Assembly (NCBI GenBank): GCA_030411725.1 | Contig: MU839830.1 | Span: 186,001 to 250,000 of the forward strand | Origin: Echria macrotheca | Taxonomy: Eukaryota > Ascomycota > Sordariomycetes > Sordariales > Schizotheciaceae | Length of the DNA: 64,000 nt | Direction: 5' to 3' | Part shown: one piece after another, positions 11,946 to 23,439 of the stretch | Layout: each line of letters opens with the position of its first letter | Numbering within the stretch: position 1 is the stretch's first letter | The notes under the pieces: generated by a model | The model's database searches: none | Seen by the model: the letters and a program-made list of their open reading frames with translations, nothing else | Told to the model about the DNA's origin: nothing | Translations under genes and position numbers: made by a program

Positions 11946-13817
11946 ATGGCGATAGCCATGGGCTGGCACAAGCCCGACAATGTCGCCGGCTCCTCAGCGC
12001 CGGCCATCATGGTCGGGCTCTTCGTCGCCACGGGCGGACTGCTGTTTGGCTACGACACAGGGTAGGCAACCCCGTCGACTCGACTCGACTCAACTCGACC
12101 GTCCGGGACCCGAATCAATCGGACGCGTGCGCTGACTCGCTTTGCTTCGTCTTCTAGGTCGATCAACGGCATTCTCGCGATGAAATCGTTTGTCGAGCAC
12201 TTCAACACGGGTTATACAGACGTCAGCGGCGCCATCACGATGTCGCCGAAGGAGGTAGCATTAATCGTCGCCATGCTGAGCGCTGGTACGATGATAGGGG
12301 CTCTGCTTTCGGCACCGGCTGGTGATAAATGGGGTCGTCGCCGCTCGCTCATCACCGCCGTCGCCGTCTTCTGCATCGGCGCCATCTTCCAAGTCTGCGC
12401 CACCAACGTTGCTACGCTTGTGGTCGGGAGGTTGGTTTGATCTTGAAGATTCGGTCGATGGAAGCTAACCAGGGTCTGTAGAACGATTGCGGGCATCGGT
12501 GTTGGGTTGGTTTCGGTCCTCGTGCCTTTATATCAGTCGGAAATGGCACCAAAATGGGTTCGAGGAACACTTGTTTGCGCATATCAATTATCGATTACTA
12601 TGGGGTTACTCATCGCCGCCATAGTCAACATCCTCACGCAAAGTATCAACGGGGCCGCGGCGTATCGCATACCGATGGGTTTGCAGCTCAGCTGGGCCTG
12701 CGTGCTTGCCCTGGGTCTCCTGGTCCTCCCAGAGACGCCCCGATATCTCATCAAGCGCGGCCATAAAGAAGCCGCAGCACTATCACTCAGCCGTCTCCGT
12801 CGGCTCGACATTACCCACCCCGCCCTTATCGAAGAGCTGGCCGAGATCCAGGCGAATCACGAGTACGAACTGGCCCTCGGGCCCGACACGTATAAGGATG
12901 TCATATTCGGCCACCCGCATCTCGGACGCCGCACACTAACCGGCTGCGGCCTGCAGATGCTCCAGCAGCTAACTGGCGTTAACTTTATTATGTACTATGG
13001 GACGACTTTCTTTAACGGGGCCGGCGTGGTGGATCCGTATAAAATCTCGGTCATCTTGCAGGTCATCAACACCGTCTCGACTCTACCCGGCCTATTGGTC
13101 GTCGAATCTTGGGGTAGACGAAGACTCTTAATCGTAGGAGCCATCGGCATGGCCATCTGCCAGCTCCTCATCGCGTCGTACGCGACGGCCAACGGCGACG
13201 AAAACCGAACGGTGCAGAACCAAATCCTCATCATCTTCGTGGCGATATACATCTTTTTCTTCGCGGCATCATGGGGTCCCGTGGTCTGGGTCGTCACGTC
13301 CGAGATTTACCCTCTAAAGGTTCGCGCCAAGTCCATGTCGGTCTCGACGGCTTCCAACTGGCTGTTGAACTTTGGGATTGCGTACGGGACGCCGTTCATG
13401 GTGGACACCAAAAGCCCGGACTCGGGAGGCTCTGTCAACTTGGGATCTAAGGTATTTTTTGTTTGGGGAGCCTTCTGCATCCTTGCGATTGGCTTTGTGT
13501 GGAGTATGGTATACGAGACGAGCAAGATCAGCTTGGAGCAGATCGACGAAATGTACGAGCGGGTGGACCACGCGTGGAACAGCAGGAGGTTCGAGCCGAG
13601 CTGGAGCTTCCAGCAGATGCGGGATTTTGGCTTTTCGGACAGCGGCATCCCGCCGACGGAGCCACAACTCGAGCTGCAGCAGTCCCGAAGCAGCAGCAGC
13701 GCGGAGACATCGCAGTCGGGCACGAGCGCGAGTGCAACCACGGGAACGACGACGACGACAACGTCACAAGACGACAAGGTGCTTGCCCAGCTTGGCCATG
13801 TCGACCTCAGTTATTAA
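11946..13817 (+). CDS. MFS sugar (hexose-type) transporter
   Basis: Exons 11946-12061, 12158-12430, 12482-13817; 574 residues, normal for a fungal 12-TM sugar porter. The start has a good context (caccATGg); an in-frame Met four codons later is an alternative. Family signatures: GLLFGYDTGSINGILAM in TM1, GDKWGRR in the first cytoplasmic loop, LPETPRYLIKRG after TM6, QQLTGVNFIMYYGTTFF in TM7, and WGPVVWVVTSEIYPLKVRAK in the second half. These match the plasma-membrane glucose/hexose proton symporter family, closest in feel to high-affinity glucose permeases. The C-terminal 60 residues are Ser/Thr/Gln-rich and hydrophilic. The next gene downstream on the same strand is a secreted alpha-glucosidase, which could supply glucose to this transporter. 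Substrate is inferred from family only. Confidence 0.93.
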
Positions 13818-15282
13818 TGTTTGGGCTTGTTCTATACCATCTCTGTCGGCTCGGTCATTGTCGCGTCGGTTGCTTTTTGGGGTTCACTATATTACGGGTC
13901 AGCGATGGAGTTCAACGCGTCGGAGTTCTGGGAGCGGGCATCTACTGGGGAGACGATATTGGAGTTTTTGAAGGTTCTTCTCTCACTTGGGTTTCATTTT
14001 GGATATCATGGGGGCTGGGTGGTCCTGGGCTCAAAGTTGGTGGTATTTTATTCCCGGAGATTTGCATGGAAATGCTGGGAAGAGACAGTTAGGGAGGCGT
14101 CTGGGATGAGCAGTGCTGATGCGAATCACAGCAGCGATTATCAGAGAGGAATTCCCACTAGTGGCTAGGGTAATGGCCAGAAAATCAATCCATTTTTAAG
14201 TTACCACTTCCCGCTCTTATGATGAGCACCTTCCGTCACCGAGCTTTCATGTCAGTGGGCAAATAAGGTTAAAGTGTTGCACCGTGTCCGAGCTCCTGGA
14301 CGCGGACTATCACGGTACCGTTCCTGCCGTGTGACAGCTTCAACCGGCCTCAGCTCGCTGCTTCCCGGTCGAAGCCATGGCACCTGCCAATTTGCCCTCT
14401 AGGCCAGCCCGGCCGGGTTTTCATCCCGATTTTCGAAGAGGCCAGTCCAATCGGGTGTGCGAATGACAGACACCATGATTCGGGAAGTCGCTGGGGCGAA
14501 CGTCTAATGACTTGGCCGCGTCTGCACTTACACACACAGTGCTCACTGATCACGAGCAAGTCTACCACGTTCCAAGACTCCCAACGCACCACTTTATTCC
14601 CAGTTTTTCATCTCAGCTTTTTCCATACCAGATCGAATTAAGAAGCGTTAGCGATTCCCGGGTCTGGGGATTTCGGCCAGGGAAATTGATTGGTGCCCGC
14701 AAAACAAAGTGACGATCATGTCTCGGACAAGCCAGATCGGGACGGGTGCCGTTGCCGACGCCCTGTTTCCCGACTGCTCGAAAGCACGGACAGGCGCACC
14801 GGCGACATGTTCGGCGAAAAAAACGGGGTCCCGGAGGCAGATGGCAAAGTCGACGGCCGGACTGGTTTCCAAGGTGGGTTGTCCTCCCCGTCTCGTGCCG
14901 CCGTCGAGCCGACACTGCATGGCGTCATAATCCCGGGTGCCTTGTTTCCTGCCTGTATGGGCGAGTCCAACGTTGCATCTAACAAGTTCGCCGTGCAACG
15001 CGCGGATAGATGGTTCCTCGATCGCCTCCCGCGCTGTTGGTGCTCGCCTCCGTCGTCGTTGTCACTGCTGCCACAGCAGCAGGGGCTCATGCGGATCAGG
15101 GCAGTCTGGCGGCATCTGCCGCGCGTTCGACAACCGGACACGCCGCTGATCTCGAGCTGCCTACTTATTTTAGGGTTGCCGTCCTTTTCTTGGGCCTGAT
15201 GATTCTTGGCTACTTATCATCCAGATGCGGCCAACGAGGCAGGAAACCGATCTTGCGCAGGACCGGTTCTGTTTTGATCATC
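13818..15282. promoter_or_regulatory. Intergenic: transporter 3' end and alpha-glucosidase promoter/leader
   Basis: 1.5 kb between the transporter stop and the preferred alpha-glucosidase start. A frame running in phase from an ATG at 15010 into the alpha-glucosidase could encode an extended N-terminus; otherwise no coding exon was seen. Confidence 0.5.
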
Positions 15283-18200
15283 ATGGCCATCTTCGTATCC
15301 GCCTCGTTCGTCCTCTTCACGGCCCTCGTACCTGCTTGGACTACGGCAGGACAGGGCCTACCTGCCTTGACACAGACAGCACCGGCGTCTACCACAGTTA
15401 CGCAAGCTGCCGAGTTTACCGTACCTGCGTCGGCAGATGTTGGCATGAACATCATTCCAAATATCCTGGACCCTCAAGCCGTTGACCCACAGCATGTCTG
15501 CCCCGGGTATAAAGCGTCCAATGTCCAGCAGTCAGATGCGGGATTCACGGCAGATCTCCAGTTAAACGGCCCAGCGTGTAATGTTTACGGCAATGACATC
15601 GAGGACCTAACACTGCTCGTCCAGTTCCAGGCAGATGACCGGCTACATATCCAAATCCAGCCTCGCTACATTGGTACAGAGAACCGGACGTGGTTCCTCC
15701 TGCCAGAGGAGCTAGTCCCGCGGCCATCCGATGGGAGTTATGCTCAAGCTGCCCTCCGGAAATTGGACGTTACATGGTCCAACGACCCGAGTTTTTCGAT
15801 TGCCGTCAAACGCAAGGACACGGGCGATGTTCTCTTCACAACCGAGGGAAAGTCTCTTGTCTTCGAGGACCAATTCATCGAGTTTGGCTCTTCGTTGCCC
15901 GAGAATTACAATCTTTATGGTCTAGGCGAGGTCATCCATGGGTTTCGGCTGGGGAACAATGTAACCAGCAAGTACCCCTGATATGGTTTAGGGGTCCGGT
16001 TCTGACATTTCCAGGGACTCTGTTCGCCGCTGATGTGGGCGACAACCCGGATGCCAATATCTACGGTAGCCACCCCATATACCTGGACACCAGATATTTT
16101 ACCACAGATGAATCTGGCGAGTTGTCCTACGCTGCCAATCCCACGGATAAAGGCGCCAATTACACGTCGTACACTCACGGCGTCTTTCTTCGCAACGCCC
16201 ATGCCCAGGAAGTTCTTCTGCAACCGTCTGGCATCACATGGAGGACCCTTGGCGGCATCATTGATCTCTACGTCTACTCGGGTCCGAAGGCCGAAGATGT
16301 CACCAAGGCATATCAACACAGTGCCGTCGGACTCCCTGCTATGCAACAATATTGGACCTTTGGGTACCACCAATGCCGCTGGGGCTACCAAAACTGGACC
16401 GAGCTGCAGGATGTTGTCGATAACTTTGCCAAGTTTGACATACCGCTCGAAACCATCTGGAGTGAGTTATCAGAGGACGTGGTGGTGATGTTAAGCGCTA
16501 ATCTGTTGTAGCTGATATCGACTACATGAAAAAGTACCGAGACTTTGACAACGACCCTGATCGGTACCCCTATGATGAAGGGGCCCAGTTCCTGTCCAAG
16601 CTGCATGCGAACGGGCAGCACTATGTTCCCATTGTTGACTCTGCAATTTACGCCCCGAACCCGGACAACCCGCTTGATGCGTATGCTCCGTACGATCGTG
16701 GGCTTGACGCGAACGCATTCGTGCTCAACCCAGACGGTTCAGTTTACTACGGAGCCGTATGGCCAGGCTACACTGGTAGGTCTTTGATTCTGCTCGGGGT
16801 CCAGGATTGCTAATCGTTTAGTGTTTCCGGATTGGATCGGTGCTGTTTTAAACGGCAGCGGTGCGATCAACTGGTGGATCAATGAGTTGGTCATCTGGTC
16901 TAAGCTTGTTGCTGTAAGTGACACATGTATGGTTGCGCATGCGGTGAATCTGACAGCTTAGTTTGACGGTATCTGGATTGACATGTCCGAGGTGGGTATC
17001 GAGGACCTCCATCAAAGCGGTATTCTGACATTTTAGGTCTCCTCCTTCTGCGTGGGAAGCTGCGGATCTGGGAACTTGACACTCAATCCCGTCCATCCCC
17101 CTTTCGATCTTCCTGGAGAAGCCGGGAACTTGGTTCTTGACTATCCGGAGGGATTCAACCTCACAAATAGCAGTGAAGCTTCTACCGCCTCGTCGATGCT
17201 GTATACGCAGACTGCAACCGCGGCAGCACCTTCGTCGACCACCACTGAATCGTATTTCCGGACCACGCCAACCCCCGGGGCACGAAACATTAACTGGCCC
17301 CCGTACGCTATCAACAACTTCAACGGTGATCTGGGTGTGCATGCCATAAGTCCGAATGCCACCCACCACGGTGGATACCTCGAATACGACTTCCATAATC
17401 TCTTTGGCCATCAGATCCTTAATGCCACGTACCATGGCCTCCTTGCAGTATTCGAGGGGAAGCGGCCGTTCATCATCGGAAGGAGCACATTTGCAGGTTC
17501 GGGCAAATGGGCCGGCCATTGGGGCGGTGATAACGCGTCCAAGTGGTCTTATATGTTCTTCAGCATCCCGCAGGCCCTTTCTTTCTCTCTCTTCGGCATA
17601 CCCATGTTTGGCGTCGATACGTGCGGCTTCAACGGGAATACGGACCTGGAACTGTGCTCCCGATGGATGCAGCTGAGCGCCTTCTTCCCATTCTACCGGA
17701 ACCACAACGTCCTTAGTGCGAACAGCCAGGAGCCATATGTCTGGGAAGCAGTCGCCAGCGCATCCAAGACGGCCATGCACATTCGCTACTCGATTCTGCC
17801 GTACATGTACACCCTGTTCGCCCTGGCCAACAAAGATGGAGATACCGTCATGCGAGCTCTCGCCTGGGAGTTTCCTAATGAACCGTGGCTCGCCGATGCC
17901 GACAGACAGTTCATGCTCGGCGGTGCCATCATGGTGACGCCGTGTCTGACACAAGGGGCCAGCACAGTGAATGGTGTTTTCCCAGGAGTCGGTGACGGGA
18001 CTGTGTGGTATGACTGGTACGATTTTGGCCCGGTCACTGGTGTCAAGGCCGGCGATAATGTCACGATCGACGCACCCCTCGGCCACATCCCGGTGTACCT
18101 CCGGGGGGGCTATGTTATTCCCACGCAGGACCCAGGCCTGACGACGGCCGCGAGCCGGAAGAACCCGTGGGGTTTGATCGTCGCGCTGGACAAGAACGGG

Positions 18201-18577
18201 AACGCAAGCGGGCAGCTGTATCTCGACGACGGCGAGAGTCTGGTGCCGAGCGAGACGACGTGGGTTCAGGTAATTGGTCATTGTCTATTCGTGGGTAGGG
18301 CAACTGCTGACTTTTGTCACCTTAGTTCTCGGCGACCCACGGCTCCTCTCTTGCGATCATACCGCAGGGAAATTTCGTCGATTCCAACCCGCTCGGAAAC
18401 GTCACCATCCTCGGCGTCCCGTCGGCGCCGGCTAGCGTCAAGGTCAATGGCAAGCAGCTCGGCAGTGCGGCCTGGACGTACTCGGCTGAGAAGCAGTTCC
18501 TGAACTTGAGTGATCTGTCTGATGGGGGTTTGTCTAGTGGCGCTTGGGGTTCTAAGTCGATTATTACTTGGAGTTGA
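15283..18577 (+). CDS. Secreted GH31 alpha-glucosidase
   Basis: Releases glucose from the non-reducing ends of maltose and malto-oligosaccharides outside the cell. Exons: 15283-15967, 16015-16461, 16512-16775, 16822-16913, 16962-16991, 17037-18269, 18326-18577; 1000 residues. N-terminal signal peptide MAIFVSASFVLFTALVPAW; the mature part begins near NIIPNILDPQAV. Catalytic sites: nucleophile Asp503 in GIWIDMSE and acid/base Asp671 in HWGGDNASKW. Splicing of the first intron requires a GC-AG intron (15968-16014), which gives NNVTRTLFAADVGD; a GT donor does not preserve the family sequence. A 30-nt exon 5 carries the nucleophile motif. Start choice: 15283 has a strong context and gives the usual family length; the frame stays open to an ATG at 15010, which would add 91 residues with other hydrophobic stretches. 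Confidence 0.93.
15968..16014 (+). other. GC-AG intron in the alpha-glucosidase gene
   Basis: 47-nt intron with donor A|GCAAGT and acceptor TTTCCAG, and a CTGAC branch-like site just upstream of the acceptor. GCAAGT is the optimal non-canonical GC donor. Only this junction joins ...GNNVT to RTLFAADVGD in frame; without splicing the frame stops a few codons later. Confidence 0.85.
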
Positions 18578-19101
18578 TCGGGGGCGTTTTGATGCAAGCA
18601 CCGGGAATTACTGTGGAGTTTGCGGCACAAAAGGGCAGGGAGCGGGCTGATTAAAAGTTTGGGCGGCGCACATAGTGACCTGCAACCTGCTGGTGGTAGT
18701 GGTAGCAGCAGCAAAAGGTATGGGTGGTTTATAGACAGACGGTCTGTTATGGCCAGGGGCGTGGAAATGGGAATCAGATATCAGATATCATGGTGGCGTC
18801 GGAAAGGGTTAGTTACCAGCAAGCATGTTTTGGCTGGCGGCGCGGACATACTTGGACAGAGGGTATCTATGGGGGTTGGGACTAGGTCTGGATCTTTTAG
18901 GTCTAGGTCTGGGTTTGGCGCTTGTAATGTTTATCCAAGCGGTTGGTTGGGTCTGTATAAGGCAGGTATGGAATGCATATTCCTTCCCCTTGTCGGTTTC
19001 TTACCTACTCGGGTCGAACCCGCTTCTCTCCTCTCTGGTGACTATCTATCCGGATGGGGACTGTGGTAGACTTATGTATTGTGAATAATGGTTAATGGTG
19101 A

Positions 19102-19225
19102 AGCTTGACTTGGTCGAGGGAGAGAAAAACAAGTTATGATGTATGGTGGTAAGGATAGTAGACTACCTAGGTACGGTACCTAGTTTGCCTGGGGATAATG
19201 GAAGAGGAGAGAATCGTAGTGGATA
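19102..19225 (+). repeat. Diverged direct repeat, copy 1
   Basis: Aligns by eye with 19573-19700. Shared blocks in order: CTTGAC, ATGATGTATGGT (ATGATGTGTGGT in copy 2), GGTAAGG-TAG, ACCTAG, TAGTTTGCCTG (TAGTTTGTCTG), then GAATCGTAGT (GGATCGTAGT). Many differences are C/T or G/A. Small gaps separate the blocks. Confidence 0.6.
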
Positions 19226-19572
19226 GGCGTAGTATGTATTGTACCTGAAATTGAACTTGAACTTGATGGTGAAGCTGAAGGTGTATATACAGATTGTGGA
19301 AAAACAAGCTCTCAAACGGGAATCTTACGTATATATATATCAGGGTAAGAGATGTCATCGATCTACATATCTATCTACCCTGCCAACACCGCTCTAAGTA
19401 CCTAACCATCTTCATCCCTTCATTTACCTACAAGTCAAATTCAATGCCACAACAAGAACTGTAGACAGAGCGTGACAATCAGTCTGGGGTGCACTAGCAG
19501 CAGCAACAGCAGCATGCAAGCAAGCACTAACGATCTCACTACCACCCGTTAAATACCCAATTCCCCATACAT

Positions 19573-19700
19573 AGACTTGACCGAGAACCGAGAGATAATA
19601 AAGACAAGGCATGATGTGTGGTAAGGGTAGGTAAATTACCTACCTAGATAGTTTGTCTGCGGACAGAGGGCCAAGATGACAAGCAGGAGAGAGGATCGTA
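19573..19700 (+). repeat. Diverged direct repeat, copy 2
   Basis: Partner of the copy at 19102-19225, about 470 bp downstream and in the same orientation. Its right end runs into the left arm of the inverted repeat at 19702. Confidence 0.6.
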
Positions 19701-19701
19701 G

Positions 19702-19757
19702 TTAATTAAAGAGGAGGTCTCGGCGTACTGTCGGAACCGTCTTATTCTACTGTGGTG
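19702..19757 (+). repeat. Inverted repeat, left arm
   Basis: Its reverse complement matches 19972-20024 over about 53 bp with only a few substitutions and a 2-bp gap. Core words shared: CACAGTAGAAT, AGACGGTT, ACAGTACG, CGAGACCTCCTCT, AATTAA. Confidence 0.75.
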
Positions 19758-19971
19758 CCCATATAAAACCCTCGGAATCCATACAACATGACCAGTATCG
19801 CGCGAGCCAACAAGACCATCAAACACCACACAACCAAAGAAATAAACTCGTAGCAGAAATAGTAGATTTAGAATCTTCCAGCCAGCTTAGATACTGCCGC
19901 AGGTTTTTAGATCCTGGAAAGATATAACTTAATTGAGTTGTGGTGACGGAATTTGGAAGCATGGTAAGCAT

Positions 19972-20024
19972 CACAGTAGAATGAGACGGTTTCCACAGTA
20001 CGTCGAGACCTCCTCTAATTAAAA
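19972..20024 (-). repeat. Inverted repeat, right arm
   Basis: Partner of 19702-19757, separated by about 215 bp. Differences include CGTCGAG here against CGCCGAG and GAATGAG against GAATAAG, that is, transitions. No transposase frame lies between the arms. Confidence 0.75.
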
Positions 20025-20434
20025 TGCTGGAAATAGTAAGACGGTGTGTGTAAGTATTGAACCTGGACCTGAATTTGATAGCGACCTGGAGGAATAGACT
20101 AGATACACAGCACTTTTGGGATACATGAGAGGAGACGACGTATGGGGAAGTACAGGCTGATGCCCAGCTACCTACTGATTACTCTTCCTGATTATTCCGT
20201 AGAGAGCACAACACTCACTAAACTTGACCATCCCCATCCCTCTTCACGTCCAGACCCTCTCATGATACGCCCTGTGTAACCATTATGATCATTTGATACT
20301 CCATCTGAACCTCATACATCTCATGTAACCTAGCTCGCAACCTACCACCCACCCTGAGATACGGATAAGCACCTAAAACCACCCCTCAAGCTATCCATTA
20401 CCCTCATAATTATCCAAACACCCCCCTCTCATAC

Positions 20435-21721
20435 CTAAAACCGCTCCTTAGCCTGCCTATCCAACTCATCCCTGAACGCATTACCCCCTTTATCCCCACC
20501 CCTCCCAAACTCAAACCGTCTATCCTGAGTCGGCGTCCCAGCCAGGCTCCCGAGCGCATCACTATCCCTCCTCCCCAAGCCATCATCCACCCGCCCAGGG
20601 ATTTCCCTCGTCCACCCACCCGCGTCCCCGTTCCCACCCACAGCAGCAGGCGACGGCTCATCCCTATACGTCGTCCGTCCGCGCCTTTCTTCTTCCTGCT
20701 CATCACCTCCACCCACCTCCCGCTCCATAAGCCTGATCCCCTCCTTCTTGCCATTCCCCTTCCCGAACAACCTCTGCCGCCGACTCTTGCCCACGCCGTA
20801 CCCTCCTCTCCCCCGCCCCATCACATTCCCCAGCCCGATCCGGCGATGATGCCGATTCCACCAGCACGTACCGACCACCATGACCGCCACGAACCCCAGC
20901 ACCGTGGGGAGCGCGATATACAGCGCCGCGCCCGAGGGGAGCTGAGTCGGCGGCTGCAGCGGTGTAGGCGACGGCCCGACCAGCACCGTGGGACCGGCGA
21001 ACCATTTCGCCGAGGACCCGACGGGGAGGGCGGCGATGCGGAAGGTGATGTTGACGGCCGACTTGTGGCGGGAGGTGTAGAGGTCTGGTTTTACCTGCCA
21101 TTGGTACTGTTTTTTGTCTCTGTTAGTTTCACTTGATATTTAAATAAAAGGGGAGGGGGGACATACAAAACCCCACCCGGCAGCCATCAGATCCGACGAA
21201 AACGCCTCGTCCGTCTCATTATAGAACCCGACGAGACGGACGGTCGTGTTGGTCGTGTTGAAGAAGGCCGGGTCCCACGTGACGTAGTGCGTAGCACCGG
21301 GGTAGATGGACGCGTTATTCTTGGGCTCGCAGAAGGGCGCAGAGTCGCCGTCGCGATTCTGGCATGCCGCGAAGGAGCCGCTGCCGTCGGACCCCGTGGC
21401 CTGCGGCTGCGCGGCGCCGGTGCTGGTGGTGATCTTGGCGTCGGCGCGCGTCTGGGTGAAGACGGTCCCGGTTACCTCGTAGGGCGCGCCCGAGATGATG
21501 GTGGGCGTGCCGCTGATCGTGGTGAGCACGGGGGTTATCGTCTTGGGCACGCCCGACGGGTCGACCGACACCCAGGCGTCGGTGGGGTTCGCGGCCGTTT
21601 GGGTCTGCTGGCGGGGGACGACGACGGCGGCGTGGGCGTGTTTTGGGAATGCGCTGGCTGTGTTGGCTAGAAGGAGGGACAGCCATGCCGCGGCGGGCAG
21701 GGCAATGCCTGAAGGGACCAT
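20435..21721 (-). CDS. Unnamed fungal type I single-pass membrane protein
   Basis: Exons on the minus strand: 21721-21167 and 21106-20435; 408 residues. Signal peptide MVPSGIALPAAAWLSLLLANTASA; an ectodomain rich in Thr/Ser with several N-glycosylation sequons (NNAS, NTTNTT, NVT-like sites); conserved-looking blocks YPGATHYVTWDPAFF and AAGWGFYQWQVKP across the splice junction; one TM helix around GAALYIALPTVLGFVAVMVV; and a basic then acidic hydrophilic cytoplasmic tail of about 140 residues. The layout resembles fungal surface proteins of unknown function with an extracellular beta-sandwich-like domain. I cannot name the family. A wall or surface-sensing role would be a guess. The reading frame across the intron is consistent. 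Confidence 0.8.
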
Positions 21722-22279
21722 GAGGGTGTGTTCGTCGGATGTGGACTGAGTGTGGATAGATGGAGACGGCTGTCGTCGACGTTTGTAGGTGAAAACGAGA
21801 GTCAATTGACTAGTTAGTCAACGGTCAGGAAAGCGAAGGGACGTATTCAGTGCATTGAACACCAGAAAGACCGGACGGCCGAGAAATAACTCAGCTACGC
21901 GCGATGTCGACGACGAGGTTGTGGTCAAATGTCGCGTCTGCAAAAGGTAATTTGGACAAGCTGCCCCTGTCACCCCCAAGTGGAACATTCCGCGGGTGCC
22001 CAGGGGTCTGCTTTAGCCAGGGGTAATCACCAATTACGCCTGTCCTTGCTGCCAGATAAGACGCTGGCGGGGATGGCGGGGTGCAGCAGTCGTCTCTGTG
22101 TGAGAAACTCCAACATCTCGGAATATAAATACGGAGGTACAGGTCATCAGTATTCCAAACATCCCTCCCATGGTAGTGCCAACTTGATACACGCATAAGT
22201 TCTGACCAGTAGACAACCGATGTCCATCGTACATACGAAGCAGCAACCCAGTCCTACAACACATCCCCAAACCCCAAAA
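21722..22279. other. Intergenic: membrane-protein upstream region
   Basis: 558 bp between the membrane-protein start and the oxygenase stop, both on the minus strand. Nothing beyond the expected promoter and 3' UTR was recognised. Confidence 0.5.
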
Positions 22280-23439
22280 CTACACGGTATTCTTCGCTAC
22301 AATCCCCCTCGCAAACTCGCCAAAGGTAATATGCTGCTCCATATCAACCTCATCCCCCAAATTCGGCTGCGTAAACACAGCCAGCGTATTCCGCGCAATC
22401 TTCCCTCTGCCCACCTCGGCCCTCGCCCCGCGCACAAAGTGCGGCACCGCCTTGAACCGCCCGCCCGTGATGCGCTCCAGCGCCTCGCCCGTCTGGAACG
22501 CGATACAATCGCGCGGTATCCTGACCTGCACCGTCTCGCCCGTCCGCGACTTGATGTACAGCCCGGCCTTGGGGTCAGGAGACGCCGGCAGCTCGGGGAG
22601 CGGATCCGCTGCGGATTCGGTAACAACCGGGAGAGACTGAGCCTCGTCGATGAACATGGCCGATGTCAGGCCGGTGAGACAGCCGTGGTCGAGGTGGGTG
22701 GCGCACCAGTCGTCTTCTTCCTCTTCGTCGTCTTGGTTTCCGTCGTCCCTGCTGGATTTTGTGGCAGCGGATGATGATGATGGCTCTTCGGGGAAGTAGT
22801 GGAGCAGGCGTGCCTTGGTGGTGGTCGATGTGCGCACTACCCGCTCCAGGTAGCCAGCCGGGTAGCCGGCGATCTCCCCGTCGGCGAACCGGTCGCAGGC
22901 GCGGGCGACGAGCACGGCGACGTCGATGATCAGACGACACAGCTGCTCGAGCGTGTCCTTGAACCCGGGCAGCGTCTCCTCGGGCGGCCAGATGTTGGGC
23001 GACAGATACTCGGGGAAGTTGTCGGCGTTGAACTCGGCCGTCGGCGTGGCGCACGCCAGGGACGGGTCGACGTAGAAGGCGCAGTTGGCGTAGAAGGAGC
23101 CCTTGAGCGTGTCGACCTGGCCATTTCTGAGGGTCTCCTTGCCGAGGGACCAGCCGGTGAGATACTTTGCCTTCTCGTTCTCCAGCTTGTCCAGTTCAGC
23201 TTTGGGCAGATTTCCGAGGTATGATGAGTATGAGAGGAGACGGTGGCGGAGCCCGGCGAATTCTAGAGGTACGTCCTTGACTATGAGAATACCCAGGGAA
23301 TCGGGCCCGATGGCTTCCCGGAGGGCATCCAGAGATACCGTGCCTGTCGGTGTCAGTCGTGCCAGCCGGTGACAGTTGGGGACTCACCCTTCTTGAGATC
23401 CTCCAGGGACACAGTGACTGCTTGCGCGAGAGGTGCCAT
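22280..23439 (-). CDS. 2-oxoglutarate/Fe(II)-dependent oxygenase (clavaminate/IPNS-like fold)
   Basis: Exons on the minus strand: 23439-23388 and 23343-22280; 371 residues. The N-terminal half contains GILIVKDVP and the YLTGWSLGKE and GSFYANCAF blocks seen in fungal clavaminate synthase-like proteins. Iron ligands are probably His234 and Asp236 (THLDHGCLTGL) with distal His319 (KAVPHFV); Arg335 in IARNTLAVF would bind 2-oxoglutarate. An acidic low-complexity insert rich in Ser, Asp and Glu sits just before the HxD motif. The first exon encodes only 17 codons (MAPLAQAVTVSLEDLKK). Substrate is unknown. The protein is not in a biosynthetic cluster, and shares a 295-bp divergent promoter region with the FRG1-like gene. 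Confidence 0.9.

Larger units (their letters stand above)
18578..20434. other. Gene-free region with diverged repeats
   Basis: 1.86 kb between the alpha-glucosidase stop and the stop of a minus-strand gene. No coding exon recognised. It is more AT-rich than its surroundings and contains a diverged direct repeat, an inverted repeat and a TACCTAGGTA palindrome at 19164-19173 (listed separately). Confidence 0.6.

Noticed and set aside
13816..14168. Frame immediately after the transporter stop
   Set aside because: Opens with a non-ATG codon and lies in the presumed 3' UTR.
15961..16014. GT donor (GTAACC) at 15961 for the first alpha-glucosidase intron
   Set aside because: Gives the wrong phase (LCSPLM instead of TLFAADVGD); the GC donor at 15968 fits.
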